Below are positions 1-10,674 of a stretch of 64,000 nucleotides of DNA, piece by piece. This DNA is from Ophiocordyceps camponoti-saundersi (nom. inval.) (taxonomy: Eukaryota > Ascomycota > Sordariomycetes > Hypocreales > Ophiocordycipitaceae). The stretch spans positions 196,000-259,999 of the forward strand of contig PDHQ01000016.1 in NCBI GenBank assembly GCA_003339415.1, written 5' to 3'. The translations under genes were made by a program, and so were the position numbers. Below the pieces are notes generated by a model. It was not told where the DNA came from. It saw only the letters and a program-made list of their open reading frames with translations, and did not search any database. The first letter of the stretch is position 1. Every line of letters begins with the position of its first letter.

Positions 1-1352
1 CACAGTAGCAGCAGCCAGAGTGTAAGCAACTGCAGCCAAGTAACGGTCCAACGATGCTTCATCTTGTCTCTGTCGATGCCGCTTGTGAAAAACGGGGAAA
101 GAGAGGTGCGTTTTTCCTTTTCCCGTTTGGCAATATAAAGCGGAAGATGGGATGCCCCTTGATAATAGTGAACATTACCCGACCTTTATAGCCATTCTTG
201 CCCCAACTACTCTTCCGAGTCCTCTCAAGAACAGGGTCGTTCTTTACGTTTCCACATCATTAACAAACAACGGGAAGGGAATACGACGAAAGACGAGGGT
301 AAAATGCTCATAATAAACTACCATGGCCAAAGAGGTAGGACCCTCTCACTTGTTAATTCCAGACCCATATAAGGCTATTTCACTTTCAGAGGGAACCTTT
401 TGCATTTTTACTATCCGTACATGTACCTGCCCACCTGGGTTGATCCTTGCTTCTCTTCCTTGACGCCGGCGAGGATGTGCGGGGTGGAGCCCGGGTCGCG
501 GAGCCGAGTGGGGCCCCGATGGCGAACGAGTCTTTGCAGGAGGTAGCTTGAGCGAAGACCACAAATCTATGTACATATGTATATACACATGTATGTATGA
601 TAAGAAAGTCTACATCTCTCAGATCTTCTGCTTCTCGAAATCCCTGTCAATGAATAGAATGAGAGAGAGAATGAGAAAGAAAAGCTTTCAACCTGGTTAT
701 CCCTGTCTTCTCCTCGACGCCGACAAGCCTGGGGCGCAGCCGGCGTCGCCGAGCCCGGTCAAGCGGAGGCGGGGCCGTGTCTCTCCGGGTGCATGGCCTT
801 GCCTCGCCTCGCCTCGCCTTGGCTATCAAAGTAATAGAGACTTGTGGGTTGGCTGAACAGCTCCTGTCATGGCTGTTCTGTTGTATGTATGTATGTAGGT
901 ACGGACTATCCGTACTCCGAATGCTAACAGGCCAACAGAGTAGCAAATCCCTGCGGAAAACCCTACGGGCCGACGCACATGCATTGACAGCCCGAGCTTT
1001 TCCCGAACTTGATTAGCGTCACCTCCCTCTTCCCCCTTTTTCCTCTTCCTAGCCCCGTTTCGCCGACTTCGCTGGTCTTTCTGATCCGCGTCCGTATTCG
1101 CCCTCCGTCAGCCTCGTGTCGCCGCCGCCGTCGTCGTCGCTCACTTTCGACACCGAATCCGGCGTCTTCCTCAATGCGCGACCACGCTACAAGCATAACT
1201 CCTTCCTGACTGGCAGCTGCGCGCTCCCACTCCTCCCCCACCCTTCCTTCGGATTTGCGCCCTCCTACTGGTCACTGCCTTGAACCTACGAAACCGGCGC
1301 CCCTCCCCTCCCCTTTTCTCCTCTCTCTCAAAATCCCTCCGCCGGCAGCCTC
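1..1352. other. Intergenic region upstream of GDA1
   Basis: I see no convincing gene here. The open frames are short, overlapping and compositionally biased. The stretch holds simple sequence: ATGTATGTATG-type tetranucleotide runs near 570-600 and 880-900, a GCCTC pentanucleotide run near 793-812, and CT-rich DNA at 1020-1340 that probably belongs to the promoter and 5' leader of GDA1. Confidence 0.5.
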
Positions 1353-3118
1353 ATGCGGAGGACCTCGGTGTCGTTGCCGACGAAGCAAGTTGCTCACGAC
1401 CCTTTCGAAAAGCCAGATCGTTATCAGGACGATCCCCGCTCCCAGGGGCCGCTCTCCGCTATGAAGGAGGCCTGGACCCCGACGTCGCAGAGGCTGCGAT
1501 GGCTGAGGACCGGCACCATCGCCTTGACCATTGTCCTCCTACTGTGGTGGATTTCGCCTCGGGGAGTCGGCGTCTATAATGAGAGTAAGACTTCCTTCTA
1601 TGCCCCCATATGCCCTTTCCCTGTGCGCCGTTTTTTTTTCTGGCCACCGCTGACCTGAATTTGGACGCAGTATCGCGCGCCAAGAGCCGTGGTGGACAGG
1701 TTCCTTCGGACGCGACCTACGGCACCGATCGTTGCCAAGCCTCCTACTCTAAAGATAAGCCCGTGGTGCAGTATGCCCTCATGATCGACGCCGGCAGCAC
1801 GGGCTCGCGAATTCACGTGTTCAAGTTCAATAATTGCGGTGCCGTGCCGGAGCTCGAGAAAGAGGATTTCATGATGACTGAAAAGTCCGTCGGCGGCTTG
1901 AGCAAGTACGAAGACGACGCCGTTGCCGCCGCGAAGACTCTCGATCCTTTGATGGAAACGGCCATGCAGCACGTGCCCGATGCGCTGAAGGCCTGTACCC
2001 CCATCGCCGTCAAGGCCACCGCAGGCCTCCGCCTAATTGGGCCCGAAAAGTCGCAGGCCATCCTCGACGAGGTGCGGCGACACCTCGAGAAAGACTATCC
2101 CTTCCCCGTCGTCTCGGCCGCGCACGATGGCGTCGCTGTCATGGACGGCTCCCTCGAGGGTGTCTACGCCTGGATCACCGCCAACTACCTCCTCGGCAAC
2201 ATTGGCGGTCCCGACAAAGGCGATACCGCCGCCGTCTTCGATCTCGGCGGAGGCTCGACCCAGATCGTCTTTGAGCCGACCTTCAAGGGCTCCGTGCCCG
2301 AGAAGCTCGCCGACGGGGACCACAAGTACTCGCTTGACTTTGGCGGTCAAAAATTCGACCTCTACCAGCACTCGCATCTCGGCTACGGCCTCATGTCCGC
2401 CCGCAAGGCCATCCACAAGACCCTAATCTCTGACGTGGCGGCTAAGAACACCGACACCGCCTGGATGAACCGGCCCGTCGTCCACCCCTGTATCGCCCCG
2501 GGCATGTCGCAGGAGATAGAGGTCGATCTGGAGGACGGGAGAGCCGCCAGCACCTACAACTTCACCGGCCCCTCACAGTCCGCCCCGGCCCAATGCCGGA
2601 ACTTGGCGGAGAAGATCCTCCACAAAGACGCCGAGTGCAAGCTTGCCCCTTGCTCTTTCAACGGCGTCCACCAACCATCCTTGGCCAAGACGTTCGCCAA
2701 CCAGGACGTCTACGTCTTCTCATACTTTTACGACCGCACCAAGCCGCTGGGCATGCCCGACTCCTTCACCGTCCGAGAAATGCAGAGCCTCACGCAGTCC
2801 GTCTGTGCCGGTAAAGATGGCTGGGACGTCTTCTCCAGCATGCCCGAGGCTATGGAGGAGCTCAGCGGTCGCCCCGAATACTGCCTAGACCTGAACTTTA
2901 TGACGTCTCTGCTCCACACGGGGTACGACATGCCCATCGATCGCGAGGTGAAGATTGCCAAGAAGATCAAGGGCAACGAGTTGGGATGGTGTCTTGGTGC
3001 GAGGTGAGTCGATTCTTCCTCCCATGCCGAGATGTGAATCCATTGACTGACGGTACGCAGCCTCCCTCTGCTCTCTGCTGGCTCCGGCTGGGAGTGCAAG
3101 ATCAAAGAGGTGTCGTGA
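1353..3118 (+). CDS. GDA1: Golgi guanosine-diphosphatase (GDA1/CD39 family), 3 exons
   Basis: Exons are 1353-1584, 1671-3003 and 3061-3118, giving about 540 aa. The protein is predicted to hydrolyse GDP (and UDP) to the monophosphate in the Golgi lumen, which lets GMP leave in exchange for GDP-mannose. Residues about 52-67 form a single N-terminal membrane anchor (type II topology). The apyrase conserved regions are present in order: DAGSTGSR (about residue 117), KATAGLR, the EGVYAWITANYLLG region and VFDLGGGSTQIVFEP. The last exon restores the family C terminus LGWCLGASLPLL before a tryptophan/lysine-rich end, which supports the second intron. The first ATG is used because it keeps the full cytosolic tail; Met37 would be an alternative. 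The gene converges on the next one. Confidence 0.93.
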
Positions 3119-3433
3119 GGAGGCATTGACCTCGCCGGGGCTTTATCCCCTGTTGTACTTTTTCCTTGTTTACTTTCTCCTCTTTCTCATCATCCCTTTT
3201 TTTTTTGAAATGAAGTCGCCCCATGAATATGGCTGGACACCATCGTCGGCGACACATGACCGACACGCGCCGACTTGGGGTCTGGGCATTTCGGGCTAAT
3301 GGTCATGGATCGGAGTTGTATGTATTCGTTAACAGAGGCCCGCTCTGGAAGCATCTTTGGGCGAAGGAAGTTCATCGTGGTCGAGGGCCTATGAGCGACG
3401 ACCTGTTGAGAGCAATGGCATGACAATTCATGA
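3119..3433. other. Convergent 3' region between GDA1 and the next gene
   Basis: This holds the presumed 3' UTRs of two convergent genes. A T-rich stretch at 3180-3210 follows the GDA1 stop. No other gene is visible. Confidence 0.5.
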
Positions 3434-4669
3434 CTACAAGGGCGCAGTCACGGTGTCGAGGACGTCTTGTATGATCTGTTCGGGGCCGACGCCGGCGAGC
3501 ACGGCCTCTACGGCCTCGAGGCTACTGCCCCACTGCAGGCTTCGCTCCCTGTCGGGGGAGACGAGGTGGATGCGGTGCAGATAGACCTTCTTGATGGCGA
3601 GGCAGACCAGGGCAGGGGTTACAAAGTCGATGCTGTGGATGGAGGCGAGGCAGCGGGTGATCTTTTCCATCATTCTGCTGGCGGCGGGCGTCATGCCCTG
3701 AGCGACGGCGCGATGCATTCGGAGGAAAGTGATGATGTTCATTTGATACCGTAGTACGTCGATGTCGACCTCGACCTGCTGGCTGGACTGGGCGAGCAGG
3801 TTAATCTCCTGAATGATGGTGTCAGTGATGAAACCCGACGGGACGGGTAGGAAGAGCAAAGTTGAACGTACAGCCTCGGAGATGAGCGGCGGGGTGGGGG
3901 CAAAGGCAAGACCGTCGACAGAGATGGCGGAGGGGCCGCCGTTATCGTCATGGTCGAGATCGTCGAGGTTGGCGAAGCCATGGTCCGGGTCGTGCCAGTG
4001 GGCAATGGCGAGAAAGTCGTTGAGGTGAGGCGTGACGTGGGCTTCGCCGGCAAAAGCAGCCTGTATGACGGGCAGGAAGACGAATTGGCGAGGCGCGGCC
4101 TGGACGGAAGTGCGGGTGAAGATGCGACGGGTGCGCAGCAGTTCGAGAGCCTGTATCTGTACGGCAATGGGAGCGCGATCGAGATCCCGGGCGAGAACGC
4201 AGTTGGCGATCTGCATCCCCGGTTCGGGCGATATAGGAGGCGATCCTGCGCGCCATGAATGACGCTGAGCATCAGACTGATACAAAGAGTCGGGCGGAGG
4301 TCGGAAAAAAGAGGCTGAGGTGTCGACCGGCGGAGGCGTAGGCCGCAACGAATCGGAGGGCAAAGGAGGCGGAGGCGGAGGAGGATCAGCTCTCGAAGGT
4401 GTAGCAGGAGACGAAGGTCCGGCAGCGGCGGACGGGGCGATCGGCTTCGACGGCGGACACAGAAGCGCTGAGGCGAAGTTTTCGAGCGTCATGTCTGGAT
4501 GACAGTCGACGACGACGCAACGTAGGCCGAACGTCTTGAGAGCGGCGAGTTGGAGCTCGCGCACGAGAAGGCCGCAGGCATGAGTGGGCGAGCTCAACAG
4601 ACCGTGTTCGCGGCTGACGAGGCAGAGAAGCAGGGCGAGCTCCAGGTCTGATAGGTCGTGAGCGGCCAT
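3434..4669 (-). CDS. Conserved fungal Mg-chelatase/MoxR-like protein, 2 exons
   Basis: Exons (minus strand) are 4669-3872 and 3808-3434, giving about 390 aa. The N terminus (DLSDLELALLLCLVSREHG) and the block around IANCVLARDLDRAP...QALELLRTRRIFTRT resemble a fungal family usually annotated as magnesium chelatase or MoxR-like. I see no intact Walker motifs, so ATPase activity is doubtful. The middle is a Pro/Ser-rich linker. The reading frame is open through 3871-3809, but that 63-nt piece starts GTACGT, holds CACTGAC and ends CAG. Removing it joins two conserved-looking helical segments, so I treat it as a stop-free intron of length 3n. The frame stays open upstream of the chosen ATG, so a longer N terminus is possible. 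The gene diverges from YPT7. Function unknown. Confidence 0.72.
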   Translation of the reverse strand: MAAHDLSDLELALLLCLVSREHGLLSSPTHACGLLVRELQLAALKTFGLRCVVVDCHPDMTLENFASALLCPPSKPIAPSAAAGPSSPATPSRADPPPPPPPLPSDSLRPTPPPVDTSASFFRPPPDSLYQSDAQRHSWRAGSPPISPEPGMQIANCVLARDLDRAPIAVQIQALELLRTRRIFTRTSVQAAPRQFVFLPVIQAAFAGEAHVTPHLNDFLAIAHWHDPDHGFANLDDLDHDDNGGPSAISVDGLAFAPTPPLISEAVRSTLLFLPVPSGFITDTIIQEINLLAQSSQQVEVDIDVLRYQMNIITFLRMHRAVAQGMTPAASRMMEKITRCLASIHSIDFVTPALVCLAIKKVYLHRIHLVSPDRERSLQWGSSLEAVEAVLAGVGPEQIIQDVLDTVTAPL

Positions 4670-5256
4670 GATGGCCTGGTAGCCTGCAGGTGTTGTGACC
4701 CTTGTTTCATTGGGCGAGGCTGACGATGACGGGCGTAGGAAGATAATGCCAAGGCGAAGAAGTGTGGCGCGGGCTTTTTGTCGGATTTCCCTGGTTCGCT
4801 TGGATCATATGTACTGTACATTGCCCCTGAGGGCGCTAAGCCGTGCTGTGGGTTTGCGGCTCGTAGTGTTGCTCGGCTTGTTGTCGGCGGCGCGTGGCGC
4901 GTCATTGGGCCCCATCCGGTGGTGGTACCGGTACGAGGCAGTAGCCTGAATGATCCATTTTAGCCAATTTCCACAGTCTCGATCCCCCATACCTTACCAA
5001 CGTTTCTTCTCGTCTCCTTCTCATGCCGCCTTTCTCTTCCTTTGCGTGATCCTTTTTGACTCTTCTCCTCCTCGCTACCTTCATCTTTTCGACTCTCTCT
5101 CTCTATCCTCGACCGACGGAGCATCGCGCTCCTTCTCCCCTCTCCTCCTTCCCGTCGAAGGCCCCGCGCAGATCCCGGCACGAGCGGGCTCTGCGACGAC
5201 TTAACGAAAACGACGAAAACGACGTCACTCGACATCCTCCAGCGCCGCTCACCACC
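4670..5256. promoter_or_regulatory. Divergent promoter region with CT-rich YPT7 leader
   Basis: A 587-bp region lies between the divergent Mg-chelatase-like gene and YPT7. The YPT7 side (about 4990-5160) is strongly pyrimidine-rich, typical of fungal core promoters and 5' leaders. No separate gene is supported. Confidence 0.4.
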
Positions 5257-6264
5257 ATGGCCTCGAGGAAGAAGGTTCTCCTCAAGGTAGAGCTAGAACG
5301 CATCGCGAATCGGCTTTCGACGCTGACGGGAATCGACTTGGCAGGTCATCATCTTGGGGGACAGCGGCGTCGGCAAGACCAGTTTGATGAACCAATATGT
5401 GCGACCGCCGTCGGCCCAGTTCTCTCTGCTCTTTTTGGACGTCTTGGGACTGACGGACAGCTGCAGGTCAATAAAAAGTTCAGCGCGAGCTACAAGGCCA
5501 CGATCGGCGCCGACTTTCTGACTCGAGAGGTGCTGGTCGATGACCGGCAGGTCACCATGCAGGTATGGCACCGAAGAAAGCAGCTACGTGATGAAATTTG
5601 TTTAACGGCTTTTATTTTCATTGCTGCTTAGCTCTGGGACACGGCTGGACAAGAACGGTTTCAGTCGCTCGGCGTGGCGTTTTACCGCGGCGCCGACTGC
5701 TGCGTCCTCGTTTACGATGTCAACAACTCCAAGAGCTTCGAGGCTCTCGAAAGCTGGAGAGACGAGTTCCTCATCCAGGCTTCGCCACGAGACGCTCTCA
5801 ACTTTCCTTTTGTGAGTCGCATGTCCCCCGCCTTTTACGTTGGTGTTCAGGCCTGACGGCGAGGGGATGAACAGGTGGTGCTCGGTAACAAGATCGATGT
5901 CGAGGACAGCAAACGAGTGGTAAGAAGCGGCGATTCTTGCGACGACCCGAAGCGCGCGGCACAGCATCTAACGACGTCGAAATAAATAGATATCCCGCAA
6001 GCGGGCCACGACCTTTTGCCAGTCCAAGGGAGATATGCCTTACTTTGAGACAAGCGCCAAAGAGGCCCTGAATATTGATCAAGCATTTGAGGGTACGCAT
6101 TGAGCAAGCCAGCCTGCAGGGTTTCTTTTACGCTGACTCTGTGGAACAAAAAAGTCATCGCGCGAAACGCCCTGGCTCAGGAAGAATCGGAGGAGTTTAG
6201 TGCAGAGTACGACGATCCCATCAACATTCACATCGACAACGACCAGGACGGCTGTGCCTGCTGA
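5257..6264 (+). CDS. YPT7: Rab7-type vacuolar GTPase Ypt7, 7 exons
   Basis: Exons are 5257-5286, 5345-5398, 5467-5562, 5632-5811, 5875-5919, 5990-6092 and 6155-6264, giving 205 aa. This small GTPase drives homotypic vacuole fusion and late-endosome and autophagosome fusion through the HOPS complex. The G1 loop GDSGVGKTS (residues 15-23), the switch-I threonine in KATIGADF, G3 WDTAGQE (62-68), G4 NKID (125-128) and G5 ETSAK are all intact. The C terminus ends Cys-Ala-Cys, a CXC double-geranylgeranylation motif. The Rab7 signatures are [11 protein letters not shown] and [10 protein letters not shown]. All six introns have GT-AG ends, and each junction restores the GTPase fold, so the model is firm. 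Confidence 0.96.
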
Positions 6265-6902
6265 GAGTCCTTTGGTCCTTTTACGTCCTCTCTCTTTCTC
6301 TCTCTCTCACACCCTTGCTCTCCTACTCAGCCACTCGAAAGGTTTCCTTCTGTTTTTTTTTTTCGATACATACATTTACTTGGTCGTGCGTCCTTTCCTT
6401 GCCCGGTGTTTACGTGGCAGCTTCGAATCGAGTTTGGTTTTGTCCGTCAGGCTTCTGGACCACGAGAGGAAGGGGGGGCGGGCTTCAAGGGATTTGCATC
6501 AGTAGGGGTGTGCTATCGTCGGTTTGCCGGTCCTGCATAGAATATGTGCCTAAACACGGTAGTTGTGCGGCTTGATCGTAGGCAGTAATGAGGTTGATGA
6601 GAGGTAGTTCTCAATCTGTGACGACTTCAGAGTGTCACTGGCCTGTGTCACGTGTGCACGGTACTATGTAAGGTAGACCGTAGGGGAAAGTCTTTGCTCA
6701 GTCATCTATCGATTTATCTATTGGTCCATTATCTACTGGCCTAAATGCACACCACCTGCAGGTACTTGCAGTTGCCGAGGCCCCGAACCTCGGCTCAATG
6801 GTGAAGGGGCGGCTGAAGACGACATACCCGTCTCTCGATGTCTGTCTCTCATCCTTTGATTCTCAACATTTACGATCGCTGTTCTTTCCATCCTCAATAA
6901 TC
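6265..6902. other. Intergenic region between YPT7 and the acyl-CoA dehydrogenase
   Basis: This contains the YPT7 3' UTR (CT-rich at 6290-6345) and the promoter of the dehydrogenase gene. The short open frames here look accidental, and I see no further gene. Confidence 0.5.
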
Positions 6903-8431
6903 ATGTCTGATAGAATCCCCCCGTTGGTAAGTACAATTGCGTGCAGTTCTCACTCCTCTTTAAGCACGGAACGGCCTGTTGACGATCAAGGGAAACCCAG
7001 GTAGCGAATCTGGTCAGTGACCGGGCCAAGCGCGTCATCGATGTGGTGGCCAAATTCGTGCAAGAAGACTGCATGCCAGCAGACGCCGTACTCGAGGCGC
7101 AGATAGGCACGGGCGAGGAAAGATGGGATGCGGAGCCGTCCATCTTGGAAGAGCTCAAGACCAAGGCACGCCGACTCGGACTCTGGAACATGTTCCTACC
7201 CAAGGGCCTATACGCCGAGTCGGGAGGCTGGAGCAACGTGGAGTACGGGCTCATGGCGGAGTGGCTAGGCCGGTCGCGGAGCGCGTCCGAGGCCTGCAAC
7301 TGCTCTGCGCCCGACACGGGGAACATGGAAGTTTTGGCAAAGTACGGCAACGCTTCGCAGAAGGAGACTTGGCTACGACCTCTGCTGGAGGGGAAGACGC
7401 GCTCGGCTTTCCTCATGACGGAGCCTGCGGTTGCGTCCTCGGATGCGACGAATGTCCAGATGACTATCCGCCGCGAGTGGAACGAGTACGTCCTCAACGG
7501 TGAGAAGTGGTGGTCTAGCGGCGCTGGCGATAAGCGTTGCAGCCTTTACATCGTCGTCGGTCGCTCGAACCCGGAGAATGCGGATGTGCATCGGAGGCAG
7601 TCGATTGTGCTGGTGCCTGCGGATACGAAGGGCATCACGATTCGGCGTATGCTGCGCGTGTATGGCTACGATGACGCGCCGCATGGTCATGGGCATCTGA
7701 CCTTTACCAATGTCCGCGTGCCGGTTTCTAACCTTGTGCTCGGTGAGGGTCGAGGCTTTGAGATTCTGCAGGGCAGGCTCGGGCCGGGGAGGATCCATCA
7801 TGCCATGCGCTGCATTGGCGCGGTAAGTTATCTCGATGCCCTTTTCCCCTCGCGCAAGAGACGAAGCAAGCAAGCGAGTTTCATGAGGCTGACAACGGGA
7901 GGTTTTCCCTCAAAGTGCGAGGTTGCGCTGGAATGGATGCTGATGCGCATCAACGACACTTCCAAACAGCCGTTTGGCAAACTTCTCCGAGAGCACGGCG
8001 TGGTGATGGAATGGGTAGCCCGATCGCGGATCGAGATCAACACGGCGCGCCTCATCGTCCTCAACGCGGCAGCCCGGATGGACGCCAGCGGAGGCGCCAA
8101 GGCGGCCCTCTCCGACATCGCGGCCGCCAAGGTGGTGGCGCCCGACACGGCGCTCCGGGTCATCGACCGGGCGGTGCAGGCCTTTGGCGCGGCGGGCGTC
8201 TGCCAGGACACCCCGCTGGCGGCTATGTGGGCCAACATCCGCACGCTGCGCATCGCGGACGGGCCGGACGAGGTCCACCTCCAGCAGTTGGGTAAGGCGG
8301 AGAATAGGAGGGAGGGGGAGAAGGCTTCGGCAAGGATCGCTGAGATGAGGAGGAGGGAGGACGTGCTCTTGGATAGGTTTGGAATTTCCAGGGCTGAGAC
8401 GGGGTCGGGCATCGTGAGGGCTAAGATTTAG
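6903..8431 (+). CDS. Acyl-CoA dehydrogenase family protein (ACAD10/11-like), 3 exons
   Basis: Exons are 6903-6926, 7001-7822 and 7916-8431, giving about 453 aa. It is predicted to be an FAD-dependent dehydrogenase of acyl-CoA thioesters in fatty-acid or branched-chain catabolism (mitochondrion or peroxisome; no clear targeting peptide seen). The middle domain shows FLMTEPAVASSDATNV (about residue 145), which contacts FAD and substrate. Next come the NGEKWWSSGAG strand and the C-terminal helical domain with ARSRIEINTARLIVLNAAARMD and QAFGAAGVCQDTPLA...IRTLRIADGPDEVH, typical of the ACAD11-like branch. The frame stays open through 7823-7915. That segment begins GTAAGT, contains GCTGAC, ends AAG and has 93 nt, so it is read as an intron joining CIGA to the EVALEWM helix. 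The kinase half found in animal ACAD10/11 is absent. Confidence 0.9.
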
Positions 8432-9009
8432 CTTTCTATCTTCTGGCTTCGGTTGTCATGTGAGGTGGCCTCTGGCTCTGTTTGTGAGGAGAGGGAATAG
8501 GCGTCGAGGCCGCATTTCTCGTCGAGCTAAGCATGTCATGGGGTTTCTACAAGGTTTTTTGCCATGTCAAGCTGTGTCTAGGTAGTTGAGTTGTGAGGGT
8601 GGTGATGGCATGGGAAGGTCACATGACTGGAGTTGGTCATACTCGACCTTTACATAGCTCTTAGTTGCAGACATGGGCTTGAGGCCTCTCTTAGACTTAC
8701 ACACATTTTTGAACCTTGCTACCCATCTATCGGTCTTTCTTTGCTTTGCTTCTTTTATGGCCATTTTCAGGCCATCTCTGAGCGTCAGGTGACGCGGCTA
8801 TTCATCTGGTGGAACAAGCTTCCATGTGTATCGTGTTAAAGCTTCACTTACATGGCGTGGTGGGAAGGTTGTGTGTATGCAGGTGGAAGTTTTATATTTG
8901 TTGATTGTGGTTGTTGGATGTCTATATAAAGAGCTATGTCTCTTTCTTTTGAGGTTAGCTGAGATTGAGAATTATCCTGACACAGGAACTGATTGTGACG
9001 TTATTGTCA
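8432..9009. promoter_or_regulatory. Region upstream of small membrane-protein gene A, with TATA box
   Basis: No gene is supported. A TATATAAA box lies at 8923-8930, about 345 bp upstream of the start codon of the next gene. A sequence just before it (GTGTATGCAGGTGGAAGT, near 8874-8890) recurs in similar form before the neighbouring gene B (near 9933-9951), suggesting that the two promoters are related by duplication. Confidence 0.4.
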
Positions 9010-9262
9010 TCATCTTCACGCCTCTTGAACCATTGCTATATCTCTTGTCTTCAAGTGCCTCTTCAGCCATTGCGATCTGTCTTCTCGTCAACTGCCTCTT
9101 TGACCCTAACACAGACAGATCGTGAAATCATCATCTTCTTCTTCTTCACGCCTCTTTAACCATCGCTCTCTCTCTCTTCTCGTCAGATGCCTCTTTGAAC
9201 GTTGCTATCTATCTTCTCTTCAAGTGCCTCTTTGACCATTTCCCATCTCTCTTCTCTTCGAG
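9010..9262 (+). repeat. Degenerate minisatellite, unit about 37 bp
   Basis: At least five imperfect copies of a unit of the form GCCTCTTTGACCATTGCTAT followed by CTATCTTCTCTTCAAGT occur between about 9019 and 9262. The copies starting GCCTCTT are visible near 9022, 9057, 9093, 9150, 9189 and 9226. The array ends about 10 bp before the start codon at 9272, so it probably forms much of the 5' leader. Confidence 0.65.
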
Positions 9263-9271
9263 TGCAACAAC

Positions 9272-9676
9272 ATGTCTCCTTGGTAAGTCATATTCCATCA
9301 CCATAGTCGACACGGCAGCTGATACTGACAATGAACAACAACGATCAGGAAAAAAGCCGGCTCTTCATCCGCTGGTTCTAGTCAAACCTGGCTGGACAGC
9401 GTCGAAACCGACAGCGTCGAAACCGGCAGCGTCGAAATGACGGCCTTGCCAGCTCAGAACATCTCGGCTCCGCCACCGAGAGGGCTCGATCCGGAGAGCG
9501 GGCTGTCTCAGCCGAAAAAGTCTTTTTCCGAGCGTTGGGACGACCGCATACATACGATTAATGGTTTCTTGCTTGTCATTATGGTGATTGTCATGATATG
9601 CGCCATGCTTTTTCTTATTGGCTGGGGGGCATATGAAGCTGTTAAGGCTGCTAAAGAGGGGGCTCATTTGGAATGA
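9272..9676 (+). CDS. Small single-pass membrane protein A (11-nt first exon family)
   Basis: Exons are 9272-9282 and 9349-9676, giving 112 aa. I do not recognise a known family. The first exon is only 11 nt (Met-Ser-Pro plus two bases), and the intron (GTAAGT...CAG) is phase 2. Exon 2 starts with a Ser-rich segment, then repeats D/G-SVE-T about three times, then has the block VEMTALPAQ. A strongly hydrophobic helix (GFLLVIMVIVMICAMLFLIGW) sits near the C terminus, followed by a short charged tail. No signal peptide precedes it, so an N-cytosolic tail-anchor-like topology is likely. The architecture matches the genes at 10110, 12068(-) and 14349(-). The first exon was chosen because splicing puts tryptophan and lysines in frame with the long exon. 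Confidence 0.6.
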
Positions 9677-10109
9677 AAGATGTGGGATTCATGTTTGGTA
9701 TATGGAAGGGATTATCGTCATCGTCTGGTTGTGCTTGGTGTTGAGAGATGCATGTGATGTTGTGGTTGGATGGGACTGTCCGGCCTGATGACTGTGTTGC
9801 TGTTTAGGTTACGGCATCTTCTGAGCTTGAGAGAGTCTTGTGAGCTTGTTAAGTTTCTTTTGCTTCATGTGAAGCTGAATGCAGTTCTGCTTGACTTGTA
9901 CTGCGAGGGCAAATGCTGTTTGTGAGGCTTAGTGTATGCACGATGGAAGTTGTGAATTTCTTCTGAATATAAGAAGCCTTTCTCTTGTCTCTCTGGCCAC
10001 TCTCCACCTGATTCTTACACCACACGACCTTGACTACTTGGTGGGAGATATCGACTCGTGAGAAAACTCCTGTATTCATACCTCTTCAGCACTCAGAACC
10101 TATACTACG
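9677..10109. other. Intergenic region between membrane-protein genes A and B
   Basis: This holds the 3' end of A and the promoter of B, including an AATATAAG TATA-like site near 9965. The segment at 9890-9975 resembles the region upstream of gene A. No gene is seen. Confidence 0.4.
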
Positions 10110-10674
10110 ATGTCTTCTCCGTGAGTAACATCCCTCATCACCATCAGAAGAAGCATCATAACTCGTCACGAACCCGATACTGACACGAATCACGCAAAAC
10201 TAAAGATCCAACGCTCCATCCTCTAAACCTCCTCCTGAAGAGGGTGCCGAGACGGCATCAAGAGAAGCGCCTATCGAGATGACAGCGTTCTTTTCCCAGC
10301 TGCCGCCAGATTACGATGAAGAGAGGGCAATGCCTCTTCCTACCACGACTCGTCCTACCACGACTCGTCCTACCACGACTCGTCCTACCACGACTCGTCC
10401 TACCACGACTCGTCCTACCACGACTCGTCCTACTACGACTCGTCCTACCACAACTCGCCCTACCACAACTCGTCCTACTAGGCCTCGCCCTACCACAACT
10501 CGTCCCGCCACGCCTAAGAAAGACGACGACGGGTGCGGACCGTGTTTTGTGATCAAGATGTTCGTTGGTTTTTTTACGGTTGCTATGCTTGCGTTCTTTC
10601 TGTTGGGCATGGTGGTTTTGCTGCTGCGTGAGCTCTTGTGTGCCGTGTCAGGTCTCGCGTGTTATGCAGACTAA
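10110..10674 (+). CDS. Small membrane protein B with (Pro-Thr-Thr-Thr-Arg) repeat stalk
   Basis: Exons are 10110-10120 and 10206-10674, giving 159 aa. As in gene A, exon 1 is 11 nt (Met-Ser-Ser-Pro, phase 2). Exon 2 carries a Pro-rich start, the shared IEMTAFFSQ block and an acidic YDEERA patch also present in gene C. Then about a dozen tandem TTTRP pentapeptides follow, encoded by a nearly perfect 15-bp DNA repeat (10339-10510). The C terminus has a DDDGCGPC cysteine motif, a hydrophobic segment (FVGFFTVAMLAFFLLGMVVLLL) and a short tail with two cysteines. The Thr-rich stalk could be O-glycosylated if it is lumenal or extracellular. Function unknown; membrane location is inferred. Confidence 0.6.
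10339..10510 (+). repeat. 15-bp coding tandem repeat (TTTRP array)
   Basis: About a dozen consecutive 15-bp units (CCTACCACGACTCGT and variants) encode Pro-Thr-Thr-Thr-Arg. The 5' units are almost identical and the 3' units carry silent or nearly silent changes, a pattern expected for slippage-driven length change. Confidence 0.85.

Noticed and set aside
548..1016. Small ORFs in the first kilobase
   Set aside because: They overlap on both strands, consist of simple-sequence translation and have no recognisable motif.
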